Shown here one piece after another: positions 18,057-25,977 of a stretch of DNA of 64,000 bases. The translations under genes and the position numbers were made by a program. The notes beneath the pieces are model-generated. The model ran no database searches and was not told where the DNA came from. It saw nothing but the letters and a program-made list of their open reading frames with translations. Source of the stretch: Sorangium cellulosum So0157-2 (GTDB taxonomy: Bacteria; Myxococcota_A; Polyangia; Polyangiales; Polyangiaceae); NCBI RefSeq assembly GCF_000418325.1, contig NC_021658.1, positions 14,550,501 to 14,614,500 of the forward strand. Direction: 5' to 3'. Position 1 is the first letter of the stretch. Each line of letters begins with the position of its first letter.

Positions 18057-19343
18057 CGGCGGATCGCCCTCGGCGGGCGGAGCGGGCGTCGGCCGCGCCC
18101 GCGGCTCGGGCGACTCGTCCTCGGTGGACGGCGGCGGCGGCATCGGCGGGGGCATCGCCGGCGGCGGGCTCCCCTGCTCCTCGCTGTCCCGCGCCGGGGC
18201 CTCCGAGGGGCCGAGGGGCAGGTTCATGCCGCCGGGCTTCCTCGTGGTCGCGGCCGAGCTCGGCGAGTCGGCCTTGCCGCGGCCCCGCGCCGCGGGCGAG
18301 TCGGCCGCGTGCGGATCGAACCGCGGCCGCTTCAGCACGCCGTGGACGTGCCAGCCGTAGAAGCCGTCCGAGCGCTTCGATCGCTTCATCTTGGGCTGCT
18401 GCATCTCGATCAGCCCGGGCACGCTCGACCCCGGGGCGCCGAGCAGCGACTTGGTGAGGTCGTTCTTCGACCGGTAGGCGTCGGTGAACTTGAAGCGGAC
18501 GTAGAGGTCCGCCGTGGAGTTGTTCCACGGCTCGCGCATGGTGACCTTGCCGTCGCCGTCGAGCTCGAGGTCCTGGCCGTTCGCGGACATCTTCGTGACC
18601 TTGAGGACGCCGTCCTTCGCCTCGGCCGACAGGACGAGCTCGCCCAGCTTGGCCTCGGGCAGCGCGATGAGCCCCTGGATCTTCGTCTTGCCGTCGCCGA
18701 CCGAGACCTCCTTGGCCGAGACCTCGAGCGCGCCGCTCGCCTTGTTGAACTTGCCGTCGGGCGCGCTGAGATCGAGGTTCGCGCTCAGCGTGCCGGCGAT
18801 CGGCAGGCCGAGGATGTCCCCGAGCGGCCCCACCTGCGCGAGCTCCACGTCCGAGACCTCGACGTGCACGTCGCCGCCCGCCTTGCCCATCGGGACCACG
18901 CCCTCGACATCCCCGCCGAACACGCTCGCCCAGAACGAGACCCGCATCCGCCCGATCAGGAGGGGCAGGATCTTCACCCGGGCGTGCGCCTCCTCGATCT
19001 CGATGACGCTCGGCTTCGGCGCGCTGTCCTTGGCGGCGTCGCCCGAGGTGGAGGTGAAGGCGGCGGCGCCGGTCGGCCTGCCCGAGCCGGGCTCGTTTGG
19101 CGGCAGGATGAGCCGCACGCCCTTCATCTCCACGCCCGTGAACCAGTACGCGTCGAGCTCGTCGATCTCGAGGCGCTGCGGCGGGCCGGAGCCCCGCTTC
19201 TGCTGCGCGCGATCGAACTCGGCGATCAGCCGGTCCTTGAGCCGGTCGTACGGGAACGTGAGGTAGCCGAAGAGGCCCAGGCAGAAGAGGTAAAAGAGCG
19301 GGTAGGCCGCCCACTTCGCGATCTTGACGAGCCGCGCCTTCAT
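18045..19343 (-). CDS. gspN: Type II secretion protein GspN
   Basis: A 432-residue inner-membrane protein. It has a short cytoplasmic start with Lys/Arg, a transmembrane helix (about 10-28, WAAYPLFYLFCLGLFGYL) and a large periplasmic region with the beta-rich, Asp/Lys-containing pattern of GspN (ELDAYWFTGVEMKGVRL, LPLLIGRMRVSFWASVFGGDVEG). The last about 110 residues are Pro/Glu-rich and disordered. GspN is an accessory part of the T2SS inner-membrane platform whose exact role is not settled. Its ATG overlaps the gspM stop codon by four bases (ATGA), indicating translational coupling. It is the last gene of the gsp operon; a tandem repeat follows the stop codon. Confidence 0.88.
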   Translation of the reverse strand: MKARLVKIAKWAAYPLFYLFCLGLFGYLTFPYDRLKDRLIAEFDRAQQKRGSGPPQRLEIDELDAYWFTGVEMKGVRLILPPNEPGSGRPTGAAAFTSTSGDAAKDSAPKPSVIEIEEAHARVKILPLLIGRMRVSFWASVFGGDVEGVVPMGKAGGDVHVEVSDVELAQVGPLGDILGLPIAGTLSANLDLSAPDGKFNKASGALEVSAKEVSVGDGKTKIQGLIALPEAKLGELVLSAEAKDGVLKVTKMSANGQDLELDGDGKVTMREPWNNSTADLYVRFKFTDAYRSKNDLTKSLLGAPGSSVPGLIEMQQPKMKRSKRSDGFYGWHVHGVLKRPRFDPHAADSPAARGRGKADSPSSAATTRKPGGMNLPLGPSEAPARDSEEQGSPPPAMPPPMPPPPSTEDESPEPRARPTPAPPAEGDPPPPE

Positions 19344-19942
19344 GGCTCTTGCTCCTCCTGCTCCTCGGCGGCCGGGGGCGCGGACGGCGCGGGGCTCGCC
19401 GGCTGGGGGTCGCCCTTCCGGTCGAACGCGGAGACGCCGAGCTCCACCTCGTACGAGTCCGGCTCGCCGGCGCGCGGCTTGATGTTCAGCTTCGTCACCG
19501 CGACCGGGTGGCCCGAGGTCTCGATGCGCTCGAGCATCTTGGCGAGGCCGAGCATCCCGATCCTGTGCATCTTCACCACCGTGACCCGCTCGGTGTACTT
19601 CTTGCCGTGCGGGACGTCGGGGCGATCCTGCGACTCGGCCGCGGTGAGCCCCTGCTGCTTCGCCGCGTCCTCGATGAAGCCGGCGAGGGCCGGCGCCGGC
19701 CGCGCGTAGCGCGCGAGCAGCGCGTCCTTCTGCGCCTTCCGCTCGCTGACCTTCCCCGAGGCCTCGTCGATCTGCTGGAGCAGGTCGCGGACCTCCTGGT
19801 TCTCGGCGCGCCTGCCGGAGGCGATGCTCGCGAGCCCGATCGGCACGGCCAGGAACACGAGCACCCCCAGGAATCCGACGAGGAGGGTGAGGAGCCGGCG
19901 CTCGCGCGGCTCCAGCTTGTCGAGTCGCTCGCGGAGCGTCAT
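19340..19942 (-). CDS. gspM: Type II secretion protein GspM
   Basis: A 200-residue inner-membrane protein: short cytoplasmic N-terminus (MTLRERLDKLEPRERRLL), one transmembrane helix at about 19-40, then a periplasmic coiled coil and ferredoxin-like region (about 50-170), ending in a Pro/Glu-rich tail. GspM forms the platform with GspL, F and C. The start was placed at 19942 because it overlaps the gspL stop codon (ATGA) and gives the expected topology; longer in-frame sequence upstream is a shadow of gspL. The gene overlaps gspN by four bases at the other end. Confidence 0.88.
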   Translation of the reverse strand: MTLRERLDKLEPRERRLLTLLVGFLGVLVFLAVPIGLASIASGRRAENQEVRDLLQQIDEASGKVSERKAQKDALLARYARPAPALAGFIEDAAKQQGLTAAESQDRPDVPHGKKYTERVTVVKMHRIGMLGLAKMLERIETSGHPVAVTKLNIKPRAGEPDSYEVELGVSAFDRKGDPQPASPAPSAPPAAEEQEEQEP

Positions 19943-21453
19943 CGCGATCCCTCCGGCTTCTCCGGCGCGCCCGCCGAGGCGCTGTCCGCCGCGTCGGCGC
20001 CGGTCTTCTTCTTCTTCTTGTCCTCGCACTTGAGATCCAGCTCGAGGACGTACTTGTGCTTGCCCTCCGTGAACTGGCTCGTCCGCCCGACCTTCACGTC
20101 GCGGAAGCAGCGGTGTTCCTTCATGTGATCCGCGATGATCTGCGCGTCCGACACCGACGGGACGACGCCCTGGAGGGTCACGTGGCCGCGGTTCACGTCG
20201 AGCTCGAGCACGTCGTGGGTGATCTCCTTCGGCACGGCCTTCGAGAGCTGCACCATGACGTCGAAGGCGTCGACGCGGGGCATCGGGTCCTCGTCGGCGG
20301 CGCCGGGGCCCTGGTCGAGCAGCTCGCGGGCCCTCACCGGGTCGCTCGTCTCCTCGCCGAGCACGTCGTGCGAGGCGGTCGCGAGCGAGGCGAGCAGGAG
20401 CTCCCGCTCGGCGCTCAGGGTGCGCAGCTCCGCGACGATGGAGAACCCGAAGCTCAGCGCGATGACGGTGCCGAGGCCGGCGAGGATCGGGATCTTCTCG
20501 CGCAGGAACGGGTAGCTGCGCTCGGCCTCGAGCGCGCCCTTCCTCAGGTTGAACCCCCGGGTCTTCGGCGTCAGCCCGAGCGCCAGCCCGAGCGCCTTGG
20601 CGAAGCGGGGCAGCGCCGCGGCCTGCTCCGGCGTGAGCCCTTCGACCCGCGGGGCCGGCAGCGGCAGGATCGTGAGGCCGAGCTGGGTGGACAGGAACAC
20701 CTCGGCGCCCTGCGCGCTCGCGCCGCCGCCGACGAGGTACATCCCGGCGAGCGGCTCGCCGCCGAGGTTGCGCCACGCCGCGAGCGTCTGGCGGAGCTCG
20801 CGCGCGAGCGCCGGCGCCGTGCCGGGGAGCCCGGCCGTCCCCCGCGACAGCGTCCGGGCGAAGACCGGCTCCCCGGCGGAGAGGATCACGATCTCGGACG
20901 TGAGGTGGTCGAGGTCGAGCAGCGCGATCGGCACGCTCGCGCCGGCGGGCGACGGCGAGGCGAGCTCCGGCATGACGGCCTCGAGGTTGGCGAGCGCCAC
21001 CGCGCCGAGCGCGACGCGCTCCGGCTCGAAGCCGAGCGCCTCCTTCACGACGGTGATGCGCTCGCGCACGTCGTCGGCGCGCGCGATGGCGGCGAAGACC
21101 GGCAGCGTCTCGACGCTGGGCGGCCGCTTGAGCAGGCGGTAGTCGAAGACCGCGTCCTCCATCTCGAACGGCACCGTGGCCTCGAGCTCGAAGCCGAGGA
21201 CGTTCTCGACCTCCTTCTGCGCGGCCGCGGGCAGGTCGAGGCGGCGGTAGAACGACTTCTCCCCGGAGATCGCGATCGCGGCGGCGTCGGGGCGGAGGAG
21301 CCCCACCGCGGCGCGGATCGCCTCGGCCTCGGAGACCGCGTCCGTGATGGGCGCCTCGCCGAGGGCCTCGACGAAGACCTTCCTGTACGAGGTGCGGATG
21401 AGCGCCGTCCGCACCACGGATTTCCCAGCATCTATCCCGAGCAGCCTGTGCAT
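19939..21453 (-). CDS. gspL: Type II secretion protein GspL
   Basis: A 504-residue bitopic protein of the T2SS platform. The cytoplasmic actin/PilM-like fold (about 1-300) begins LLGIDAGKSVVRTALI and contains LLDLDHLTSEIVILSAGE; one transmembrane helix (about 320-345, ILAGLGTVIALSFGFSIVAEL) leads to a periplasmic ferredoxin-like domain (about 380-470). GspL links the GspE ATPase to the membrane complex. The C-terminus is Lys/Ala-rich (KKKKTGADAADS). It follows gspK after 27 bases and overlaps gspM by four bases. Length is at the upper end for the family. Confidence 0.88.
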   Translation of the reverse strand: MHRLLGIDAGKSVVRTALIRTSYRKVFVEALGEAPITDAVSEAEAIRAAVGLLRPDAAAIAISGEKSFYRRLDLPAAAQKEVENVLGFELEATVPFEMEDAVFDYRLLKRPPSVETLPVFAAIARADDVRERITVVKEALGFEPERVALGAVALANLEAVMPELASPSPAGASVPIALLDLDHLTSEIVILSAGEPVFARTLSRGTAGLPGTAPALARELRQTLAAWRNLGGEPLAGMYLVGGGASAQGAEVFLSTQLGLTILPLPAPRVEGLTPEQAAALPRFAKALGLALGLTPKTRGFNLRKGALEAERSYPFLREKIPILAGLGTVIALSFGFSIVAELRTLSAERELLLASLATASHDVLGEETSDPVRARELLDQGPGAADEDPMPRVDAFDVMVQLSKAVPKEITHDVLELDVNRGHVTLQGVVPSVSDAQIIADHMKEHRCFRDVKVGRTSQFTEGKHKYVLELDLKCEDKKKKKTGADAADSASAGAPEKPEGSR

Positions 21454-21480
21454 TTCCGCGCTTCTTCCCGGAGGGGTGTC

Positions 21481-22983
21481 CTATTCGATGCGATAGTAGA
21501 TGATCGTCCCGGCGGGGTTCGACCGTACCTGTTGTTCGTACGATTCCGGCGTTGGGGGGGCGCCGGTCGAGCCGCCGTTCGGCGGGTTGGGGTTGCCCCC
21601 ACCGCCAGCGGGATCCTTGTTCTGTTCGGTATCGGTGATCTTCGTCGCCCCGGTGAGATCGATCACCGCGTGGATGCGCACGCGCGTCTCACGCTTGTTC
21701 CCCGGGACGACGCCGTCGGCATAGATGCTCAGGAAGTTGCTCCTGTTGCCGAGGGCCTTCGTGGCGTTCGGCTTGAACTTCACCGCTTCGACGCCCATCG
21801 CCTTGAGCTGCTGGCCGAGCATCGCCCCGAGCGTATTGCCGGCCTTCTGGGTCATGGCGTCGACGAAATCCTTGGGGGTGGGGAAGAGGATGCCCCCGGT
21901 CATGCTCTGCACGAGCGACGCCACGGTCAGGAACGCCGTCTGCTGGTTCACGTCGGTGCAGAGCGGCGTCGCCGCGACGTCCACGAAGTCGGCGCTGCAG
22001 GTGAGCGTGAGGAGCATCTGCGCGTTCGCCGACGTCACGTTCACCTTCTGCTTCCGGTTGCCCCAGACGGTCAGCACCCGCTTGTCCGGGTTGTTCGGGT
22101 CCGGATCGACGAACGTCGCCCAGAAGTCGTCGCCCATGCCCCGGATCAGCCGCAGCTCCTCGAACGAGTCGAAGGGGGCGTTCTTGCGCACGTAGGGGAG
22201 GCCGACCGTCTGGTAGAAGCTGTCCTCGGCGCCGGTGGAGCTCGGGGCGTTCGTCGACGTGTCGCAGACGAACGTCTGGTCGCCTGGGTCGGCCCAGTCG
22301 ACGAGCGCGCTGCAGATGGTCGCGCGATCCGAGAACTGGCCGTCTCCGTCGCGCTCCTCGAAGAGCGCGTTGTATTGCGGGGGGCTCATCAGGCTGATGA
22401 GCTGCGCCCCCACGGCGATCTGATCCGCGATGCCGCCCACGTCGTCGGCGGCGCGGTTGATGTTGATCTTCGAGTCCTCGTCGACGATCTTGAGCTCGAA
22501 GCGGCCGCCGCCGGTGAGCCCGAGGTTCTTGCCCGCCGCCGCGCTGCCGGCGGCCGCGGCCTCGTCGGGCGGCGCCGCGCCCGGCTCGGTGAGCTGCGCG
22601 TTGAACGGGCCGAGGAACATGTCGGTGAACTTCCAGACCGGCACCTGGAAATTCCCCTTGAGCCCGATGATCGCGAGCATCGGCCCGATCGTCTGGCTGA
22701 CGCTGGGCTCGGAGGCGATGAGCATCCGCGACAGGTTCACGGCGCTCCGCGCGTAGTACTCGGCCCGGAGCGCGTCGCGATCGGCGAGCGCCGCCGAGAG
22801 CTCGGTGGAGGTCTCCTCCTGGAGCTCGGTCAGGAACACGGTGAGCACCGTGATCGCGCCGAGCACCATGACCAGCGCCACGCCCCGCCGGTCGCGCCGC
22901 CTCCGGAGCCGGCGGCGCGCGCGCCCGCCCGGCGGGGTGGGGGCGGCGCGCTCCTCGGCGTGGGGGCTCTCCGGGTGGATCAT
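21481..22983 (-). CDS. gspK: Type II secretion minor pseudopilin GspK
   Basis: A 500-residue minor pseudopilin, the large tip subunit of the pseudopilus. A Pro/Arg-rich leader (about 1-33) precedes the prepilin-type sequence RRGVALVMVLGAITVLTVFL, in which the usual Glu at position 5 is absent as is normal for GspK. The periplasmic domain shows GspK landmarks: AEYYARSAVNLSRM, KINININRA-like KININRAADDVGG, EELRLIRGMGDDFW and VTSANAQMLL. It is larger than enterobacterial GspK because of insertions with several Cys residues. A Pro/Gly-rich stretch lies near the C-terminus. It follows gspJ by three bases. Confidence 0.88.
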   Translation of the reverse strand: MIHPESPHAEERAAPTPPGGRARRRLRRRRDRRGVALVMVLGAITVLTVFLTELQEETSTELSAALADRDALRAEYYARSAVNLSRMLIASEPSVSQTIGPMLAIIGLKGNFQVPVWKFTDMFLGPFNAQLTEPGAAPPDEAAAAGSAAAGKNLGLTGGGRFELKIVDEDSKININRAADDVGGIADQIAVGAQLISLMSPPQYNALFEERDGDGQFSDRATICSALVDWADPGDQTFVCDTSTNAPSSTGAEDSFYQTVGLPYVRKNAPFDSFEELRLIRGMGDDFWATFVDPDPNNPDKRVLTVWGNRKQKVNVTSANAQMLLTLTCSADFVDVAATPLCTDVNQQTAFLTVASLVQSMTGGILFPTPKDFVDAMTQKAGNTLGAMLGQQLKAMGVEAVKFKPNATKALGNRSNFLSIYADGVVPGNKRETRVRIHAVIDLTGATKITDTEQNKDPAGGGGNPNPPNGGSTGAPPTPESYEQQVRSNPAGTIIYYRIE

Positions 22984-22986
22984 GGC

Positions 22987-23706
22987 TCAGTTGGCCCCGA
23001 AGGCGATGGGGACCTGCATGGCGATGGGCACCTTCGTCTCGAACTTGATGGGCTCCCCGCCCGGCCCGCCGTTCAGGACCAGCGTCACCCACACCTGCGA
23101 CGGGAGCCGCTCGAACTGCGCCGCCGGTTGCGTCGAGTCCCACGAGTCGACCCACTCCCCGGTGACGGGATCGAGGTACCGGACATCGAAGCTCTCGATG
23201 TCCTCGGCGAGCACGTTGACGACGCCGCCCCTCGTCGGCTCGAGATCGATGAACTTCGCCTCTCGCCGCACGAGATCGAGCTTGTCGCGCTCCGGGTCGC
23301 GCGAGCCGAAATAGCCAATCTCGCACTGGTCCGACTCGTGCGCGTTCCTGAGCAGCCTCCGGTGCGCGAACGCGGTGAAATCGACGCGATCCGTGGGCGA
23401 CGAGTCCTCCCCGGTGAACGCCGTGAGCCGCACCGTGATGTTCTTGTCGGCCGGCTGGTGCCGGGACAGAAAGGCCGCCTGGAGCTCGCGCGAGATGCGG
23501 GCGATCGCCCCGCGGCCCTGGTGGTAGCGGTCGCTGATGCGCGAGATGCCCGCGCGCGACCGGCTCATGCCGTCGAACGCGCCGTAGATGAGCGTCCCGA
23601 TGATCGCCAGGATGGCGACCGAGACGAGGACCTCGAGGAGGGTCACCCCGCCCGCGCGCCGGCGGCGCCTGCGGGGCGAGCTCGCCGTCCGCGCCGCCGC
23701 GGTCAT
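22987..23706 (-). CDS. gspJ: Type II secretion minor pseudopilin GspJ
   Basis: A 239-residue minor pseudopilin. The Arg-rich leader is followed by the prepilin cleavage/methylation sequence GGVTLLEVLVSVAILAIIG (Glu at mature position 5), then a GspJ-type periplasmic domain with RISRELQAAF, DFTAFAHRRL and an unusual acidic insertion. Start ATG 23706 overlaps the gspI stop codon (ATGA); a longer frame exists upstream but is a shadow of gspI. GspJ forms the pseudopilus tip with H, I and K. The leader is longer (about 18 residues) than in enterobacteria, as is usual in this group. Confidence 0.88.
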   Translation of the reverse strand: MTAAARTASSPRRRRRRAGGVTLLEVLVSVAILAIIGTLIYGAFDGMSRSRAGISRISDRYHQGRGAIARISRELQAAFLSRHQPADKNITVRLTAFTGEDSSPTDRVDFTAFAHRRLLRNAHESDQCEIGYFGSRDPERDKLDLVRREAKFIDLEPTRGGVVNVLAEDIESFDVRYLDPVTGEWVDSWDSTQPAAQFERLPSQVWVTLVLNGGPGGEPIKFETKVPIAMQVPIAFGAN

Positions 23707-24380
23707 TGCCCGCCTCCCTCGCCCGTGCCGCCGCCCGCGCCGGTGTCCTCGGGCTGGCCCATCTGCGGCACCGTGACCCACTGCACGAGCTCGAGCGCGT
23801 GCTCCTGCGACCCTTGCTGCCAGGTCAGCCGGACCGTCACCCGCCGCGCGCTCGCCTCGAAGATCGGCTGGAGCGTCGGCGCGAGCATGTCGATGAACGG
23901 CTGCAGGAGCCCCGCGATCCCGCCGGCGGACTCGCCGCCCTCTGCGCCGCCGGGCGCGCCGACCAGCGACTGCGCGAGGTCGTCGAGGCTGCCGCTCGGG
24001 GCGCCGGAGCCGCTCGACTCGGCCGGCTTGGTGAGCTGGCCGAGCCCCTCGAGGTTCGTGTCGAGATCGAGATCGCCGTACTTGGGCTCGGGCATCTCCG
24101 GCTTCTCGATGCGCCAGGAGCACTTGATGGAGGTCGACTCGTCGCCCTCGCAGCACGGCCCGTTGTCGGCCTCGTCGAGCATCGGCAGGCCGTCCCGCGC
24201 GAGCCGCTCCTCGATCTCGGTCATCTTGCAGCGCGCGAGCCCGTTCGCGAGGCTGATGTTCCGCGCGTGCGCCGCCGCCGAGAAGGCGCCGGCCTGGGCG
24301 GAGAGGATCGCGGTGAGCCCGAGGCCGAGGATGGCCACCGCCACCATGATCTCGAGCAGGGTGAAGCCGCGGGCGCGCAT
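23703..24380 (-). CDS. gspI: Type II secretion minor pseudopilin GspI
   Basis: A 225-residue minor pseudopilin: MRARGFTLLEIMVAVAILG is a very short leader with the canonical Gly-Phe cleavage site and Glu5. The periplasmic part has ANGLARCKMTEIEERL and two close cysteines (NGPCCEG), and a Ser/Gly-rich insertion of about 60 residues (about 110-165) that is not typical of the family, before a final beta-rich segment (VTVRLTWQQGSQEHALELVQWV). It overlaps gspH by one base (TGATG) and gspJ by four. Confidence 0.87.
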   Translation of the reverse strand: MRARGFTLLEIMVAVAILGLGLTAILSAQAGAFSAAAHARNISLANGLARCKMTEIEERLARDGLPMLDEADNGPCCEGDESTSIKCSWRIEKPEMPEPKYGDLDLDTNLEGLGQLTKPAESSGSGAPSGSLDDLAQSLVGAPGGAEGGESAGGIAGLLQPFIDMLAPTLQPIFEASARRVTVRLTWQQGSQEHALELVQWVTVPQMGQPEDTGAGGGTGEGGGQ

Positions 24381-25081
24381 CAGAACCCCGTGTCCTCGCG
24401 CTCCGACTCCTCGGAGTCGTCGCGCGGCCGCGGCATGCTCACCTTGCCCCGCCGGATCTCGGTCTTGCCGGTGAGCGGCGAGACGAGCACCGTCATCACG
24501 GAGTCCTCGGTCTCCTCGCCGCCGAGCGAGAGCTGGATGGCCGCCCGCTCGGTCTGACCGCCGGGCCAGAAGTAGAGGTAGGCGCGCCCCTCGGTCGAGG
24601 CCTCGTCCTGGTGCCCGGTCTCCACCTGGAGGAAGCGGACGCCGCTCGAGAGCTCCTTGCCGGGCTTCTCGCTCGACGGGTCGAAGCCGAACGCCTTCGC
24701 CGGCTGGAACGACGGGCGCGGCGCGCGCGGCCCCTTCAGGATCGCCTCGGCCTCCGCCACCGCCGCCTTCTCGGCCTCGGTCGCCGCGGCGGCGCCGCCG
24801 GTCCGGTCGTTCCTCTCGACGAGGAGCTCGCCCGTGGACTCCTCGAGCACGATCATGCGCTCTTCGAAGTCGAAGACGAGCCGCATCGGCTTGGACTTCG
24901 CGTTGGCGTGGGCGTAGGCGACCCGGACGGCGCCCGCGAGCAGCGCCGCGCTCCGCTTGAGCCGGGCGCTCGTGACCGCGCCCATGCCGAGGATCACCGA
25001 GCCGCTGATGAGCGCGATCACCGTGACGGAGATCAGCACCTCGACCAGCGTGACTCCCCTCGTGCGCAGGCGGCGTGTCAT
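24380..25081 (-). CDS. gspH: Type II secretion minor pseudopilin GspH
   Basis: A 233-residue GspH-type pseudopilin. The leader MTRRLRTRG precedes VTLVEVLISVTVIALISG (Glu5 present). The periplasmic domain begins with the GspH/FimT pattern (LLAGAVRVAYAHANAKSKPMRLVFDF) and has a long Ala/Glu-rich insertion at about 90-135, then FLQVETGH, AYLYFWPGGQTERAAIQL and VLVSPLTGKTEI, which match the C-terminal strands of the family. The gene lies 22 bases after gspG and overlaps gspI by one base. Confidence 0.88.
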   Translation of the reverse strand: MTRRLRTRGVTLVEVLISVTVIALISGSVILGMGAVTSARLKRSAALLAGAVRVAYAHANAKSKPMRLVFDFEERMIVLEESTGELLVERNDRTGGAAAATEAEKAAVAEAEAILKGPRAPRPSFQPAKAFGFDPSSEKPGKELSSGVRFLQVETGHQDEASTEGRAYLYFWPGGQTERAAIQLSLGGEETEDSVMTVLVSPLTGKTEIRRGKVSMPRPRDDSEESEREDTGF

Positions 25082-25103
25082 GGGCGCTCCCTCCGCGTCG
25101 GCG

Positions 25104-25559
25104 TCACATCTCCGCGATCTTGTTGATCTCGGACTGCCTCATGTTGTCCCGGATGTCGTCCGGGGAGCCTTCTTTCTTGTCCTTGCCGAGCGAGTAGACG
25201 CGGATCTCGCTCTCCTCGCACTTGATCCGGTACGGCTGGCCCCAGGGGTCGTCCGTCTTGTTGGCGTCGATCTGCTTCGCGCTCACCAGCGCTTGCAGGG
25301 TCGGGCAGCCCTCGCCGCCCGCGCCGAGGTTCTGGTACTGGTCCGCCGCGGTCTTGATGACCGACGCGCCGGTGTAGGCGCTCCTGACCTTCGCGGCCTC
25401 GAGCTTCGGCCACAGCACGAGCGTGGCGCCGCCGGCGATGATCGCCATGATCGTCACCACGATCAGGACCTCGACCAGGGTCACGCCCCGCGAGAGCCCC
25501 CGGCCCAACCTTCGAATCATCTTCGCCCTGTTCGCCCTGTTCGTCTCCATGTCCCTCAC
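25104..25559 (-). CDS. gspG: Type II secretion major pseudopilin GspG
   Basis: A 151-residue major pseudopilin that polymerises into the periplasmic pseudopilus. The cleavage region is RGVTLVEVLIVVTIMAIIAG with Glu5, followed by the GspG helix and the DPWGQPYRIKC loop typical of the family. Two cysteines (CPTL and KC) could form a disulfide. The C-terminal calcium loop is present in altered form (YSLGKDKKEGSPDD). The start at 25559 gives an ATGA overlap with the upstream GspG-like gene; in-frame ATGs at 25550 and 25520 would shorten an otherwise long leader. Confidence 0.9.
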   Translation of the reverse strand: MRDMETNRANRAKMIRRLGRGLSRGVTLVEVLIVVTIMAIIAGGATLVLWPKLEAAKVRSAYTGASVIKTAADQYQNLGAGGEGCPTLQALVSAKQIDANKTDDPWGQPYRIKCEESEIRVYSLGKDKKEGSPDDIRDNMRQSEINKIAEM

Positions 25560-25969
25560 TCCACCCTGTCAAGCCCGCCGATTTCGCCGTCCGGACCGTC
25601 GCTCATCAGATCGTATCCCTCCGGGTCCTTCCTGCCAGGGCAGGTGAGCCGGAGCGGCCTCCCCCAGGCGTCGACCGGATCGATCGCGAGGTATCCCTCG
25701 CGCTTCAGCTCTTCCAGCGAAGCCGGGCACCGCCGCTCGTGGTCGGCGCGGTACAGCGTGATGGCCCCGTGGACGACGGACAACGTGGCGCGCGTCGATC
25801 GAATTCCCACGAGCCGTCGCTCGCGCGCGCCGAGCAGCAGGAGCAGGACCGCCATCCCGAGGCCTGCCGCGAACGGCCGCACGCGCGCCATGCCGCTCCT
25901 GCGGAAGAGCCCGCCGCCGCGCTCCCACGGGAAGAAGATCGTGCTCTCTCGCTGCCTCCTGCGCCCCAT
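25556..25969 (-). CDS. GspG-like membrane protein without a prepilin signal
   Basis: A 137-residue protein between gspF and gspG. Its C-terminal about 80 residues align by eye with GspG: a helix, then CPASLEEL, DAWGRPLRLTCPG and a loop SDGPDGEIGG that resembles the classical GspG calcium-binding loop more closely than the neighbouring GspG does. The N-terminus, however, is Arg-rich (MGRRRQREST) followed by a plain transmembrane helix (about 33-50, AAGLGMAVLLLLLG) and has no Gly/Phe-type cleavage site or Glu5. It would therefore stay as a single-pass inner-membrane protein with a pseudopilin-like head in the periplasm. Start ATG 25969 is 9 bases after gspF; its stop overlaps gspG (ATGA). Confidence 0.75.
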   Translation of the reverse strand: MGRRRQRESTIFFPWERGGGLFRRSGMARVRPFAAGLGMAVLLLLLGARERRLVGIRSTRATLSVVHGAITLYRADHERRCPASLEELKREGYLAIDPVDAWGRPLRLTCPGRKDPEGYDLMSDGPDGEIGGLDRVE

Positions 25970-25977
25970 GGAGCCCC

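Noticed and set aside
20056..24474. 1472-residue frame on the plus strand
   Set aside because: Antisense to gspI-gspM; Arg/Glu/His-rich without motifs.
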